Assembly (NCBI RefSeq): GCF_039724765.1
Contig: NZ_CP155730.1
Coordinates: 186,001-250,000, forward strand
From: Sagittula stellata E-37
GTDB taxonomy: Bacteria; Pseudomonadota; Alphaproteobacteria; Rhodobacterales; Rhodobacteraceae
Reading direction: 5' to 3'
Length of the DNA stretch: 64,000 nucleotides
Part shown: one piece after another, positions 17,295 through 25,687 of the stretch
Layout: each line of letters starts with the position of its first letter
How positions within the stretch are numbered: position 1 is the first letter of the stretch
The notes under the pieces: generated by a model
Seen by the model: only the letters and a program-made list of their open reading frames with translations
Databases searched by the model: none
Told to the model about the DNA's origin: nothing
Translations under genes and position numbers: made by a program

Positions 17295-18233
17295 TTACGT
17301 TTCGGGCAACACGCAGAGCATCTCGAAGAGATAGTTCGCCGCGATCACCGCGGTGTTGCCCGTGGTGTCGTAGGGCGGAGAGACCTCGACCAGATCGGTG
17401 CCGACGATGTTCAGCCCGGTGCAGCCCCGGATGATTTCAAGCCCCTGAATGGTGGTCAGCCCGCCGACCTCGACCGTGCCGGTGCCCGGCGCGAAAGCCG
17501 GATCGAGGCTGTCGATGTCGTAGCTCAGATAGACCGGGTGATCGCCGATCCGGGCGCGGATGTCGTCCATCAGCGGGGTCAGGCTCTTGTGCCAGCACGC
17601 TTCGGCCGGTGTCACCGTCCAGCCCTTTTCGCGGCCCCAGTCGAAATCCTCGGGACTGTAGCCGCTGCCGCGCAGGCCGATCTGAAAGACCATATCGTCG
17701 CGCAGAAGCCCCTCTTCGTGGGCGCGGCGGAAGGGGCAGCCATGGGCTGCCTCTTCGCCGAACATGTGCTCGTTGGTGTCGGAATGCGCGTCCACATGGA
17801 TCAGCGCCACCGGCCCGTGCTTTTCCGCCATGGCGCGCAGGATCGGCCATGTCAGCGTATGATCGCCGCCAAGGGTCAGCGGCACGACATCGTGGCGCAG
17901 GATCTCGCGGTAGGTCTGTGCAATGATCTCGACGGATTTCTTCAGATCGAAGGTGTTGATCGGCACGTCGCCGATATCGGCCACCTGCATCCGCTCGAAG
18001 GGGGCGGCCCGCGTGGCCATGTTGTAGGGGCGGATCATCCGGCTTTCGTCGCGGATCTGACGCGGACCCAGCCGGGTGCCCGAGCGGTTCGAGGTACCGA
18101 TATCCATCGGGATGCCAACGAAACAGGCGTCCAGCCCCTCGGCCGTGGGCTGGGAGGGCAGGCGCATCATGGTCGCGGGACCGCCCATGCGGGGCATCGT
18201 GTTGCCGCCAAGAGGTTGGTTGGTCTGGGACAT
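17295..18233 (-). CDS. gbuA: Guanidinobutyrase / agmatinase-family ureohydrolase
   Basis: A 312-residue ureohydrolase. The binuclear Mn ligands are all present: His125 (GGDHT), Asp148, His150 and Asp152 (HVDAHSD), Asp239 and Asp241 (YDID). The N-terminal block QPLGGNTMPRMGG-ATMMRLP and the ending YEMLCVLP-like FEMLCVLP are characteristic of Pseudomonas GbuA/GpuA rather than of SpeB agmatinase. Expected reaction: 4-guanidinobutyrate + water -> GABA + urea (3-guanidinopropionate is the alternative). The ATG at 18233 was chosen because the leader before it has no family match. It lies downstream of the DUF3237, amidase and Pot-type transporter genes on the same strand, consistent with a guanidino-compound pathway. 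Confidence 0.85.
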   Translation of the reverse strand: MSQTNQPLGGNTMPRMGGPATMMRLPSQPTAEGLDACFVGIPMDIGTSNRSGTRLGPRQIRDESRMIRPYNMATRAAPFERMQVADIGDVPINTFDLKKSVEIIAQTYREILRHDVVPLTLGGDHTLTWPILRAMAEKHGPVALIHVDAHSDTNEHMFGEEAAHGCPFRRAHEEGLLRDDMVFQIGLRGSGYSPEDFDWGREKGWTVTPAEACWHKSLTPLMDDIRARIGDHPVYLSYDIDSLDPAFAPGTGTVEVGGLTTIQGLEIIRGCTGLNIVGTDLVEVSPPYDTTGNTAVIAANYLFEMLCVLPET

Positions 18234-18306
18234 GGTTTTCTCAGCCGAGGTTGGGGGCCACGCCATCGTGCGCCGTCTGGAAGTCAAGGTGATGAAGGGC
18301 GGGCGC

Positions 18307-18777
18307 TCAGTCCACTGTAAAGACGCGGATGACGACGGCTTCGGTCGTGAAGATGCAGGTCGCGACGAAGAGGCGGTCGTTCAGCCATTCATGCGGTCCG
18401 GTGGGCGCGTCGAACCGTGGCGCACAGCGGAAGTAGTATTCCCCGGTATCCACGGACTCGCCCCGGTCGAGACGGTCGTTGACCTCTTGCGACGCTTTGA
18501 AGAGGCCGATGTTGCAGATGTAGATCGGCGTGCCGTCCTCTGCCTCGAGCGTGTAATGCGCCTCGACCCGGCTGGTGCCGTCCGGGCGGATGTGTTCGAA
18601 ATCGGCGCCCCCCGGCAGCACGCGGCCCGTCAGCCGGGGGCCGTCCACGCGCCCACCGGTGATGCCGGTGATCCGGCGCTGGCCGTTGGGGCCGGGCGCG
18701 CCCATGATGGGCGGGGCGATTTCGGCGGAGATGTCGAAAGCGTGGCTGAGGCCGATGGGGGCATCCGAAAGTGGCAT
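18307..18777 (-). CDS. DUF3237 domain protein
   Basis: A 156-residue protein matching the DUF3237 family: N-terminal FDISAEIAPPIMGAPGPNG, a central GGRVDGPRLTGRVLPGGADF block, and the typical ending in which a beta strand carries a V-RVF sequence. It is predicted to be a small cytoplasmic beta-barrel; the biochemical role of the family is unknown. Members often sit in catabolic operons, as here between amidase and guanidinobutyrase. Its start region overlaps the decayed end of an amidohydrolase gene. Confidence 0.8.
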   Translation of the reverse strand: MPLSDAPIGLSHAFDISAEIAPPIMGAPGPNGQRRITGITGGRVDGPRLTGRVLPGGADFEHIRPDGTSRVEAHYTLEAEDGTPIYICNIGLFKASQEVNDRLDRGESVDTGEYYFRCAPRFDAPTGPHEWLNDRLFVATCIFTTEAVVIRVFTVD

Positions 18778-18936
18778 GTGTCACCTGTCCGTTGTTGATG
18801 GTCAAAAGGCAGCGCGTGTCCCCCCCTCGGGGTCGGTCGCGGCAAGATCGCGGTCCGTCAGGATCATGTCCGCCAGAAAACCCTGTGTCAGCTCACCTTG
18901 CCGGTCTCCCCCGAACGCGGCGGGGGCGGCGAAGTG
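18778..18936 (-). pseudogene. Remnant of amidohydrolase (YtcJ-like) C-terminus
   Basis: Minus-strand translation gives GELTQGFLADMILTDRDL and then ATDPEG, the conserved C-terminal segment of YtcJ-like amidohydrolases (compare G-L-PGKLADFVVLDRDP). The frame breaks at a run of seven G on the coding strand (18820-18826 as C on the plus strand) and resumes as CLLTINNGQVTHA, the normal last strand of such enzymes. No catalytic domain remains upstream; the amidase gene begins its 3' end at 19017. This is a scar of a deletion that removed most of an amidohydrolase gene from the operon. Confidence 0.6.
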
Positions 18937-19016
18937 GACACACCCGTCAAGCCACTTGTTCGCGGTGAGGCGGTTGTCAGGTTTGTCCTCTTTCGGACTT
19001 GGCAAGAGGCCGCGCC

Positions 19017-20432
19017 CTACAGCGGTTTCGGTGTGACGGGGGCGAGCGGTCCGATGCGCGTCTCCAGCGCTTCGGCGGCGGTAAGGCAGCGCTCATCGTC
19101 GAACCAGCGCGCGATCAGCTGCACGCCGACCGGCAGCCCCTCGGCCTGGCCTGCGGGCACGGTCAGACCCGGCACGCCCAGCCCCGCCACAAGCGGCAGG
19201 GGTCGATAGGCACGGATGATCCGGGCCATCGTGTCCTGATCCACGGTGTCGTGGTCGATGGGCAACGGAGGCACGCAGGTGGTGGGCGTCAGCACCAGTG
19301 GATAGGTCCGCAAGAATTCGCCCCAGGCGCGGCGGATCGTCAGACGCCGGATATAGGCATTCTGCACGCCGACCCGATCGAAGGCCGGAAGACTGGCCTC
19401 GGTGAATTCGAAGGAGCGGCGGAACCTGTCGTCTCCCAATGCCATGAAGGTCTCTCGTGCCGGGCCGGTACAATCCGCATAGAGCATCGCCATCCAAAGC
19501 TCGGCCATCTCGGCGAGATGCGGGGGAGCCGCCTCTTCGACCACATAGCCCGCGTCATCGAGCCAATCGGCGGCTTGGCGTACCACGGCGACCACGGCGG
19601 GATCGACGGGCGTGTCGTCATCGCCCAGCCAGACTGCGACACGGCAGGGCTGTCGCGTCTCCAGTGAAACCGAGGGTGCCGGCACCTGATCGGGATCGCG
19701 TGGGTCGAGGCGGGACAGCACCGACATCCCCAACCGTAGGTCGCGGGCGGAGCGGGCGATCACCCCTTCGGAGGCACCCAGTTGCAGGGCAAGCCCCATG
19801 TCTTCGGTCTGAGACGGGTTGTAGCTGGGGATAAGACCCATGGTGCCCTTCATGGCATAGACGCCGCAGACAGACCCCGGCAAACGCAGCGAGCCCGCCA
19901 CGTCGTTGCCATGGGCCAGTGCGCCGATCCCGGCGGCGACTGCAGACGCAGCACCACCCGAAGAACCGCCGGGAGATTTCGTCAGATCATGGGGGTTGGC
20001 GGTGGTGCCGTGCAGGTCGTTCGAGGCGAACCAGCGATAGCAGAAGGCCGGCACGTTGGTCTGACCGATGATGACCGCCCCGGCTTTCTTCAGGTTGCCA
20101 GTGGGAATGCCGTCCTCCTGGGCGCGGTTGTCCTTCAGTGAGAACAGACCGACGGTGGTAGCATGGCCCTTCAGATCGGTGTCGATCTTGGATGTGACCG
20201 GCACGCCATGCAGCGGGCCAAGCGGCTCGCCCGCCTTCACCGCCGCGTCAGCGGCATCGGCGGCGGCGAGCGCCTCGTCGTCGAAGCGGTTGACCACGGC
20301 ATTCAGCGCCGGGTTGACGGCGTCCATCCGGGTAAGCGCAGCCTCGGTGGCTTCGCGGCTGGTGATGCGGCCCGCGCGGATGGCGGCAGCCGTGGCCGTT
20401 GCGTCGAGCGTGATGAGGTCGGTCTTGGCCAT
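19017..20432 (-). CDS. Amidase (amidase-signature family)
   Basis: A 471-residue amidase. The Ser-cisSer-Lys triad is visible: Lys82 (VTSKIDTD), cis-Ser in GGSSGG at 157-158, and nucleophile Ser181 in AGSLRLPGS. The start at 20432 has a GAGGG ribosome-binding site. It hydrolyses a carboxamide to acid and ammonia in the cytoplasm. Its position between a polyamine-type importer and guanidinobutyrase makes 4-guanidinobutyramide an attractive substrate, which would yield 4-guanidinobutyrate; that is inference. The usual glycine before Asp in the LGTDTGGS stretch is replaced (GNDVAGS), which may affect specificity. Confidence 0.9.
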   Translation of the reverse strand: MAKTDLITLDATATAAAIRAGRITSREATEAALTRMDAVNPALNAVVNRFDDEALAAADAADAAVKAGEPLGPLHGVPVTSKIDTDLKGHATTVGLFSLKDNRAQEDGIPTGNLKKAGAVIIGQTNVPAFCYRWFASNDLHGTTANPHDLTKSPGGSSGGAASAVAAGIGALAHGNDVAGSLRLPGSVCGVYAMKGTMGLIPSYNPSQTEDMGLALQLGASEGVIARSARDLRLGMSVLSRLDPRDPDQVPAPSVSLETRQPCRVAVWLGDDDTPVDPAVVAVVRQAADWLDDAGYVVEEAAPPHLAEMAELWMAMLYADCTGPARETFMALGDDRFRRSFEFTEASLPAFDRVGVQNAYIRRLTIRRAWGEFLRTYPLVLTPTTCVPPLPIDHDTVDQDTMARIIRAYRPLPLVAGLGVPGLTVPAGQAEGLPVGVQLIARWFDDERCLTAAEALETRIGPLAPVTPKPL

Positions 20433-20543
20433 GGGAACCCTCGTGGCGTTGGGCAAAAGGAGGCGCCGTCCGGAACCGGTTCGGTCCGACAGAGCAGGTA
20501 CGTCGAAGATGGTGCCCCTGCGCAGGGGTGAGCACAGGGGCAG

Positions 20544-20581
20544 AGCGGCCCGTCCAGGGGGAGGCGCCGGAATGGGCCGCT
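20544..20581 (-). terminator. Hairpin after Pot-type binding-protein gene
   Basis: An 8-bp stem (AGCGGCCC / GGGCCGCT) starts 7 bp after the binding-protein stop, with a second GCCCCTG/CAGGGGC hairpin just beyond. These hairpins separate the importer genes from amidase and probably reduce, but need not end, read-through. Confidence 0.5.
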
Positions 20582-20587
20582 AAGGGA

Positions 20588-21616
20588 TCACTTGGTGACG
20601 GTGGTCCAGATGCGGCTGTAAAGGTTTTGCACCTCGGGCGAGCAGTTGGTCTGGAACACCGCCTTGTCGGCGAATTCCTCCGGCAGAGTCAGCTCGGGCG
20701 CGGCCAGAAGGGCGGGGTCCATGAATTCCTCGCTGCCGGTGATGCCGTTGGTGTAGCCGGTGTAGTTGGACACCAGCGCGGCGTTTTCAGGATCCATGAC
20801 GAAGTTCTGAAACAGCTTGGCGTTCTCGACATTGCGCGCATCCGCGAGGATGGCGATGTTGTCCTGCCACTTAAGGAAGCCTTCCTTGGGATACCCGTAT
20901 TCGAAGCCGTCGTTTTCGGCGCGGATGCGGATCGCCGCGCCGTTCCAGAAGACCGTGGCCTGCACGTCCTCGTTAATCAGCTTCTCGAAGCTGACGTAGT
21001 CGATCGAAATCCAGTTGGGCTTGGCTTCGAGCAGTTTCTCCTGAGCCGCCTTGAGGATCGCCTTGTCCGATGTGCAGGGCTCTCCGCCGACGTACATGAT
21101 CGCAAGATCCATGACTTCGGCCATCTGCGGCATGACGTTGATGGTGCCCTTCAGCTCTTCGGGCGGATCGAGGAAGATGGACGAGGTGTCGATGTCGCCG
21201 TCATAGACGTCGCGGTTGACCATGACGCCGGTGTAGCCTTCGACCCAAGGGGCGGTATAGGCCCGCTCGGGATCCCAAGGCACATTGGCCCAAGCCTCCG
21301 AGACATGCTTGAAGTTCTCCATCTTGCTGGGCTCGGAGCGCAAAAGCAGCTCCTTCTCCAGGTAGACCGGCATGATAGAGGCGCTGACCAGCACGATGTC
21401 GAAGCCGTGACCGCCGGCTTCGATCTTGGCCAGCGCCGTCTCGTTGGTGTCGAATTCCGTCACCGTCACCTCGACATCGTAGGTCTTTTCGAACTTCTCG
21501 ATCAGGTCGGGCGGCGTGTAGAGGCCGAAATTGAAGATGTTCAACGTGCCTTCGGCGTAGGCGGGCAGCGCGTTGGCGGTCAGGGCGGCCGCGGCAAGGG
21601 TCAGCTTTGTTTTCAT
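20588..21616 (-). CDS. Polyamine-type (PotD/PotF) periplasmic binding protein
   Basis: A 342-residue SBP_bac_8-type protein with a signal peptide ending at about residue 21 (LPAYA/EG). The mature start LNIFNFGLYTPPDLIEKFEK, then GFDIVLVSA and the PWVEGYTGVMVNRD segment match PotD/PotF-like spermidine/putrescine binding proteins. It is the last of the four transporter genes (ATPase-permease-permease-binding protein). It should capture a cationic amine in the periplasm; a guanidino compound is suggested by the downstream amidase and guanidinobutyrase. Confidence 0.9.
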   Translation of the reverse strand: MKTKLTLAAAALTANALPAYAEGTLNIFNFGLYTPPDLIEKFEKTYDVEVTVTEFDTNETALAKIEAGGHGFDIVLVSASIMPVYLEKELLLRSEPSKMENFKHVSEAWANVPWDPERAYTAPWVEGYTGVMVNRDVYDGDIDTSSIFLDPPEELKGTINVMPQMAEVMDLAIMYVGGEPCTSDKAILKAAQEKLLEAKPNWISIDYVSFEKLINEDVQATVFWNGAAIRIRAENDGFEYGYPKEGFLKWQDNIAILADARNVENAKLFQNFVMDPENAALVSNYTGYTNGITGSEEFMDPALLAAPELTLPEEFADKAVFQTNCSPEVQNLYSRIWTTVTK

Positions 21617-21635
21617 GTCGGTCTCCGGTGTTGGG

Positions 21636-22439
21636 TCAGTTTCTTTTTCGGGTCAGCAGCCATGACGACGCCACGATCAGAACGCTGATCAGCAGCAGGA
21701 GCGCGGAGATGGCGTAGATTTCCGACGTCAGGTTGCGTCTGAGATGCCCCAGAAGATACGTGGGCAAGGTGTCCTGGCCGGGAGATTTCAGGAATTCCGA
21801 CATCACCACATTGTCCAGCGAAACCACGAAGGCCAGCATGAACCCCGCAAGGATCGCCGGTGCCAGAAGCGGCAGCGTCACCTTGCGGAACGTGTAGAAC
21901 CGGCCCGCATAGAGATCGGCGGCGGCGGTTTCCAACGTCAAGTCCATGCCCTGCAGACGCGCCCGGATCGGCATGTAGGCAAAGGGGATGCAGAAGGTGC
22001 TGTGCGCCACGATCAGATAGGTCAGGCCGGTGTAGCCCGTGGCCTGCTTGATCTGCGCAAAGATGATCAGCAGCGCAATGGCCAGCACGATTTCGGGGAC
22101 CATCAGCGGCTGGTTCAGGATCAGGTTCACGGTGCCCTCGCCGCGAAAGTCTCGGGTCCGGGTGGTGGCCAGCGCCGCCAGCGTGGCGCAGGCCGTGGCA
22201 ATCAGCCCGGCAGTCGTCGCAAGGATCAGCGAATTGGTGGCCGCGTTGAGAAAGCTCTCGTTCTGCAGGGCGGCGGCGTACCAGCGCAGCGACACACCCT
22301 CCCAGACGCTGACCTGCTCACCTGCGTTGAGTGAGTTCACCACCAGCACGGCCATCGGGATATAGAGCAAAACAAAGCACAGGATGGCGAGCGGGCCGGC
22401 ACCTGGCAGGCGGCGGATGTCGAACTTGCGGTCAGCCAT
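21636..22439 (-). CDS. Polyamine-type ABC permease (PotC/PotI)
   Basis: A 267-residue permease with six hydrophobic segments and the EAA loop LETAAADLYAGRFYTFRKV near residue 175. N-terminal LAILCFVLLYIPMAVLVVNS and the VSLDNVVMSEF sequence are typical of PotC/PotI. Its start overlaps the end of the preceding permease gene by 8 bp, so translation is coupled. It forms the channel together with the PotB-like protein. Confidence 0.92.
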   Translation of the reverse strand: MADRKFDIRRLPGAGPLAILCFVLLYIPMAVLVVNSLNAGEQVSVWEGVSLRWYAAALQNESFLNAATNSLILATTAGLIATACATLAALATTRTRDFRGEGTVNLILNQPLMVPEIVLAIALLIIFAQIKQATGYTGLTYLIVAHSTFCIPFAYMPIRARLQGMDLTLETAAADLYAGRFYTFRKVTLPLLAPAILAGFMLAFVVSLDNVVMSEFLKSPGQDTLPTYLLGHLRRNLTSEIYAISALLLLISVLIVASSWLLTRKRN

Positions 22440-23343
22440 TGTTGCTCTCCCGCGTCGTGAGGCGCGTGTACCAGACCAGCGCCAGCAGCACCAAGACCGT
22501 CAGGGTCAGGGACAGCGCCGCGCCCAGAGGCCAATTGCGGCCCTGCCCGAACTGCATCTCGATCAGGTTGCCCAGCATCATTGTCTTGCCGCCGCCCATG
22601 ATGCGAGGCGTCACATACGCTCCCAGAGACGGCACAAAGACAAGGATGGAGCCCGCGATAATCCCCGACTTGACCTGCGGCAGCACCACCCGTCGAAAGC
22701 AGTAGGGACGCGAGGCGTAGAGGTCGTAGGCGGCTTCGGCCTGACCGAAATCGAACCGCTCGATGGCCGCATAGACCGGCAGCACCATCAGCGGCAGAAA
22801 GACATAGGCCATGCCCAGGAGCACCGCGAAATTGGTGAACATCATCTGGATCGGTGCCTCGATCAGACCCAGACCGATGAGCAGCCGGTTCACCAGCCCG
22901 TCCGACCGGATCATCTCCTGCACCGCGATGGTGCGCACCAGCAGGTTCGTCCAGAATGGAATAGTGATCAGCAAGAGCCAGACGGCACGCTGACGCAGCG
23001 GACGCGTCGCGATGAACCAGGCGGTGGGCACGCCCAGAACCAGCGTGATCAGCGTCGTAACAAGCGACAGCCCAACCGACCGGCCAAGGATCGTCAGGTG
23101 CGCCCCCGACAGGCTGACCGTGTCGTCGAAGATGTCACGCTCGAACAGGACCTGGAACCACCCCTGGAGCGAGGGGATCCACTTGACGTTGCCGTAATCG
23201 CCGGGCGTCAGGAAGGAATAGACCGCGACCACGCCAAGCGGCAGGATCGAGAACAGGACAATGATGGCGAGCGCCGGCAGGGCAAGGCCCCAGCGGCGCC
23301 GGGCATCGGCCCTTCTGGCATGGGTTTCTCCGCGCATCGCCAT
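22432..23343 (-). CDS. Polyamine-type ABC permease (PotB/PotH)
   Basis: A 303-residue inner-membrane permease. It has an N-terminal hydrophobic segment LALPALAIIVLFSILPLG, the WTNLLVRTIA motif near residue 155 and an EAA loop FGQAEAAYDLYASRPYCFRRV near 225, as in PotB/PotH. It lies 1 bp after the ATPase gene and overlaps the next permease by 8 bp. Together these define a classic PotABC membrane complex. Confidence 0.92.
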   Translation of the reverse strand: MAMRGETHARRADARRRWGLALPALAIIVLFSILPLGVVAVYSFLTPGDYGNVKWIPSLQGWFQVLFERDIFDDTVSLSGAHLTILGRSVGLSLVTTLITLVLGVPTAWFIATRPLRQRAVWLLLITIPFWTNLLVRTIAVQEMIRSDGLVNRLLIGLGLIEAPIQMMFTNFAVLLGMAYVFLPLMVLPVYAAIERFDFGQAEAAYDLYASRPYCFRRVVLPQVKSGIIAGSILVFVPSLGAYVTPRIMGGGKTMMLGNLIEMQFGQGRNWPLGAALSLTLTVLVLLALVWYTRLTTRESNNG

Positions 23344-23344
23344 C

Positions 23345-24406
23345 TCAGGCTGCGTCTTTCGGCAACAGGTGAATGGCGTCGGAAGGGAGCGCCACCTCTA
23401 TCCGGTCGCCGCTCTGCCAGGGCACGCCGTCGCGAAGTGCGTTCTGCACCCGCGCCACCAGCACGGAGCCGTCCGCCAGCCGGGTGTGCACATGCGTGTC
23501 GGTGCCGAAATAGACCAGCCGGTCCACCGTGGCCAGGAAAGTCAGCGCGCTGCCCTGGGCTTTGCCCAGAACGATATGTTCAGGGCGCACCATGACTGTC
23601 ACCGCGCCGTCTGCGTGGGCAACGGGCATGGAATCCGAGGTCTGCGCCAGCACCAGCTTGCCGCCGTCGCAACGGGCGTCGAGCAGATTGCTTTCGCCGA
23701 TGAAGCCCGCGACGAAACTGTTGGCCGGGTTGTCGTACAGATCGCGCGGGGTTGCGATCTGCTGGATATGGCCACCACTCATCACGGCGATCCGGTCGGA
23801 CATGGTCAGCGCTTCTTCCTGGTCGTGGGTGACAAAGATGAAGGTCAGGCCGGTTTCCTGTTGCAGGCGTTTCAGTTCGACCTGCATTTCCTTGCGCAAT
23901 TTCATGTCGAGCGCCGACAACGGTTCGTCCAGAAGCAGGATGCGCGGTTTTGGCGCCAAGGCACGGGCGAGGGCCACGCGCTGCTGCTGACCACCTGACA
24001 ACTCGCCGCTCCTGCGGTGGGCGAGGTGGTCGAGCTGCACGAGCGCCAGCATGCGCGCGACCGTGTCGTCGATCTCGGCTCTGGGCCGGCCCTGCGCGCC
24101 GAGCGCAAATCCCACGTTCTCGGCCACCGTCATATGAGGGAACAGCGCGTAGTTCTGAAAGACGGTGTTCACAGGGCGCCGGTTGGGCGGCAATTGCGCA
24201 ATGTCCTGACCGTCCAGCACCAGTTGCCCGCCGCTGGGTTGCTCGAAGCCCGCGATCATCCGCAGGAGGGTGGTCTTGCCGCATCCCGATGGCCCAAGAA
24301 GCGTGAAGAACTCGCCTTCGGCAATCGTGAAACTGACCTCGTGCAACGCCGTCACCTGGGTCGCGCCCTGACCGAAGGTCTTTGTCAGTTTTCGAATCTC
24401 AAGCAT
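23345..24406 (-). CDS. Polyamine-type ABC transporter ATPase (PotA/PotG)
   Basis: A 353-residue ATPase with Walker [10 protein letters not shown] at about 38-46, Q-loop, signature [15 protein letters not shown], Walker [13 protein letters not shown], and a C-terminal TOBE domain (about 275-345: VMVRPEHI...GDRIEVALP). First gene of the operon; its promoter region holds a large palindrome (24438-24463) shared with the divergent TetR gene. It energises import through the two downstream permeases. Confidence 0.93.
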   Translation of the reverse strand: MLEIRKLTKTFGQGATQVTALHEVSFTIAEGEFFTLLGPSGCGKTTLLRMIAGFEQPSGGQLVLDGQDIAQLPPNRRPVNTVFQNYALFPHMTVAENVGFALGAQGRPRAEIDDTVARMLALVQLDHLAHRRSGELSGGQQQRVALARALAPKPRILLLDEPLSALDMKLRKEMQVELKRLQQETGLTFIFVTHDQEEALTMSDRIAVMSGGHIQQIATPRDLYDNPANSFVAGFIGESNLLDARCDGGKLVLAQTSDSMPVAHADGAVTVMVRPEHIVLGKAQGSALTFLATVDRLVYFGTDTHVHTRLADGSVLVARVQNALRDGVPWQSGDRIEVALPSDAIHLLPKDAA

Positions 24407-24437
24407 CGGGTGGTTCCCTGTCGGTTTCCATTATGCC

Positions 24438-24463
24438 TATTGACCAAAATTTTTTAGTCAATA
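24438..24463. promoter_or_regulatory. Candidate TetR operator, 26-bp imperfect palindrome
   Basis: TATTGAC at 24438 and GTCAATA at 24457 form an inverted repeat with AT-rich centre in the 91-bp divergent region between the PotA-like and TetR genes. It overlaps TTGAC-like -35 elements in both directions, so a bound repressor would shut both promoters. Confidence 0.55.
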
Positions 24464-24497
24464 AGATTTTTAATCGAGTACAAGAAGGTGCGATCAG

Positions 24498-25178
24498 TTG
24501 ACGGAAAATGCGGCAGTCAGTGCCAAACCCAGCCTGCGCGACCGCAAGAAGGCGCGGCGCCGGGACGAAATCATCAAAGCTGCTCGCGAACTCTTTGCGC
24601 AGCAGGGGATCGACGCCACGACCATGGCGGAGATCGCGGCGGCGGCCGAAGTCTCGCCGCCGACGGTGTTCAACTACTTCGGATCAAAAGACGGCATCCT
24701 CGTCGCGATGATTACCGAAGGGACAAAGGACGCCCGCGAAATGGATCGCGGCAAACACCTGCGGCCCGGCGCCGATCTGACGACTCTCATCACCGAGCTG
24801 TTCCTGCGGGTGACGACCCGCACGCTGGAAGTCGCCGGCAAACGGGTCTGGCGCTACGCCGAAGCCGCCGCAATCCGCCACCCCGGAACCGACCTGGCGC
24901 GCGAATTTCACAACGTTTCCGTCGCCTTACATGAGGTGATCGTCGAAGTCCTGTCCGATATCGCGCTGGAGACCCGCGCCGGCACCGACTGCCCTAGGGA
25001 CTATCTGGCAAGGATCCTGATCGACTTGTGGATGCCCCTCTTCATTCAGCTGATCACCGCCGAGGACATGTCTCCCGTCGAATATGAAACGACCGTTCGT
25101 GCGCGTTTCGAGCCGCTGATCGGCCTCATCTTCACAGACGCCTGCGCCACAGCCCCGACTCTTGTGCAGCACGGTTGA
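24498..25178 (+). CDS. TetR/AcrR-family transcriptional regulator
   Basis: A 226-residue regulator starting at TTG (24498) with an AGAAGG ribosome-binding site. The HTH lies at about residues 20-65 (IIKAARELFAQQGID, MAEIAAAAEVSPPTVFNYFG). The remainder is a helical ligand-binding domain. It is divergent from the Pot-type transporter operon, with a palindrome in the shared promoter, so it is the likely repressor of that importer and the amidase/guanidinobutyrase genes behind it. Confidence 0.9.
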   Translation: MTENAAVSAKPSLRDRKKARRRDEIIKAARELFAQQGIDATTMAEIAAAAEVSPPTVFNYFGSKDGILVAMITEGTKDAREMDRGKHLRPGADLTTLITELFLRVTTRTLEVAGKRVWRYAEAAAIRHPGTDLAREFHNVSVALHEVIVEVLSDIALETRAGTDCPRDYLARILIDLWMPLFIQLITAEDMSPVEYETTVRARFEPLIGLIFTDACATAPTLVQHG

Positions 25179-25194
25179 TAACGACTGCTGCAGA

Positions 25195-25513
25195 TTTCAC
25201 GGGCATGTCGCGAACGCACCATTCCGCATGGCCCGCCCATCCTTGGCGTCCACGCTTTCCGTTTCGCTTTGTTCGGGTCTCGGCTCCCTCCTGACCGATG
25301 GCGATACCGCCACGGGGTGAGGCGACGAGCGCGGGCGATGATGGCCCAAGTCGTCGCCCAAGAGCCCGCGCGTGCAATCCTAAAGGGCCCACCAAGACGC
25401 AGGTGGTGATCGGTCGTCTTGCAGCCGTACGGCGCGCGGGCAGATACGATGACCCGTTCACGGAACGTCCATTCTTCGTCCGGCAACCCACCTCGTGCCG
25501 AGCAGGTCGCCAC
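25195..25513 (-). pseudogene. Decayed IS5-family transposase N-terminus
   Basis: The minus strand reads GLPDEEW, then CKTTDHHLRLGGPFRIARAG, matching the start of IS5-family (IS427-like) transposases (compare LTDEQW, GRKPTDHRLVLDGIFWIARTG). The expected WRDLP region is scrambled and no catalytic DDE domain follows. It occupies most of the 509-bp gap between TetR and GntR genes (25179-25687); the rest of that gap shows nothing recognisable apart from the GntR leader. Confidence 0.65.
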
Positions 25514-25687
25514 CGCGGAGACCAGCTTGAATCACGATCCGCGTGCCCTGCGTTTCCCTATAGCCAACATGTCCCAGGATCGGCTCCAAAGTGATAAGGC
25601 CGCGCGGGACTCGCAATCTCAATCAGGTTCGGGTACAGAAAAAAACAAATGTATGGTGTGTGACAATAGAATGCCGGAAAGAAGACA

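Noticed and set aside
18802..19005. A 67-codon frame as a separate small gene
   Set aside because: Its second half is the conserved tail of an amidohydrolase and the frame breaks at a G7 run; treated as a remnant.
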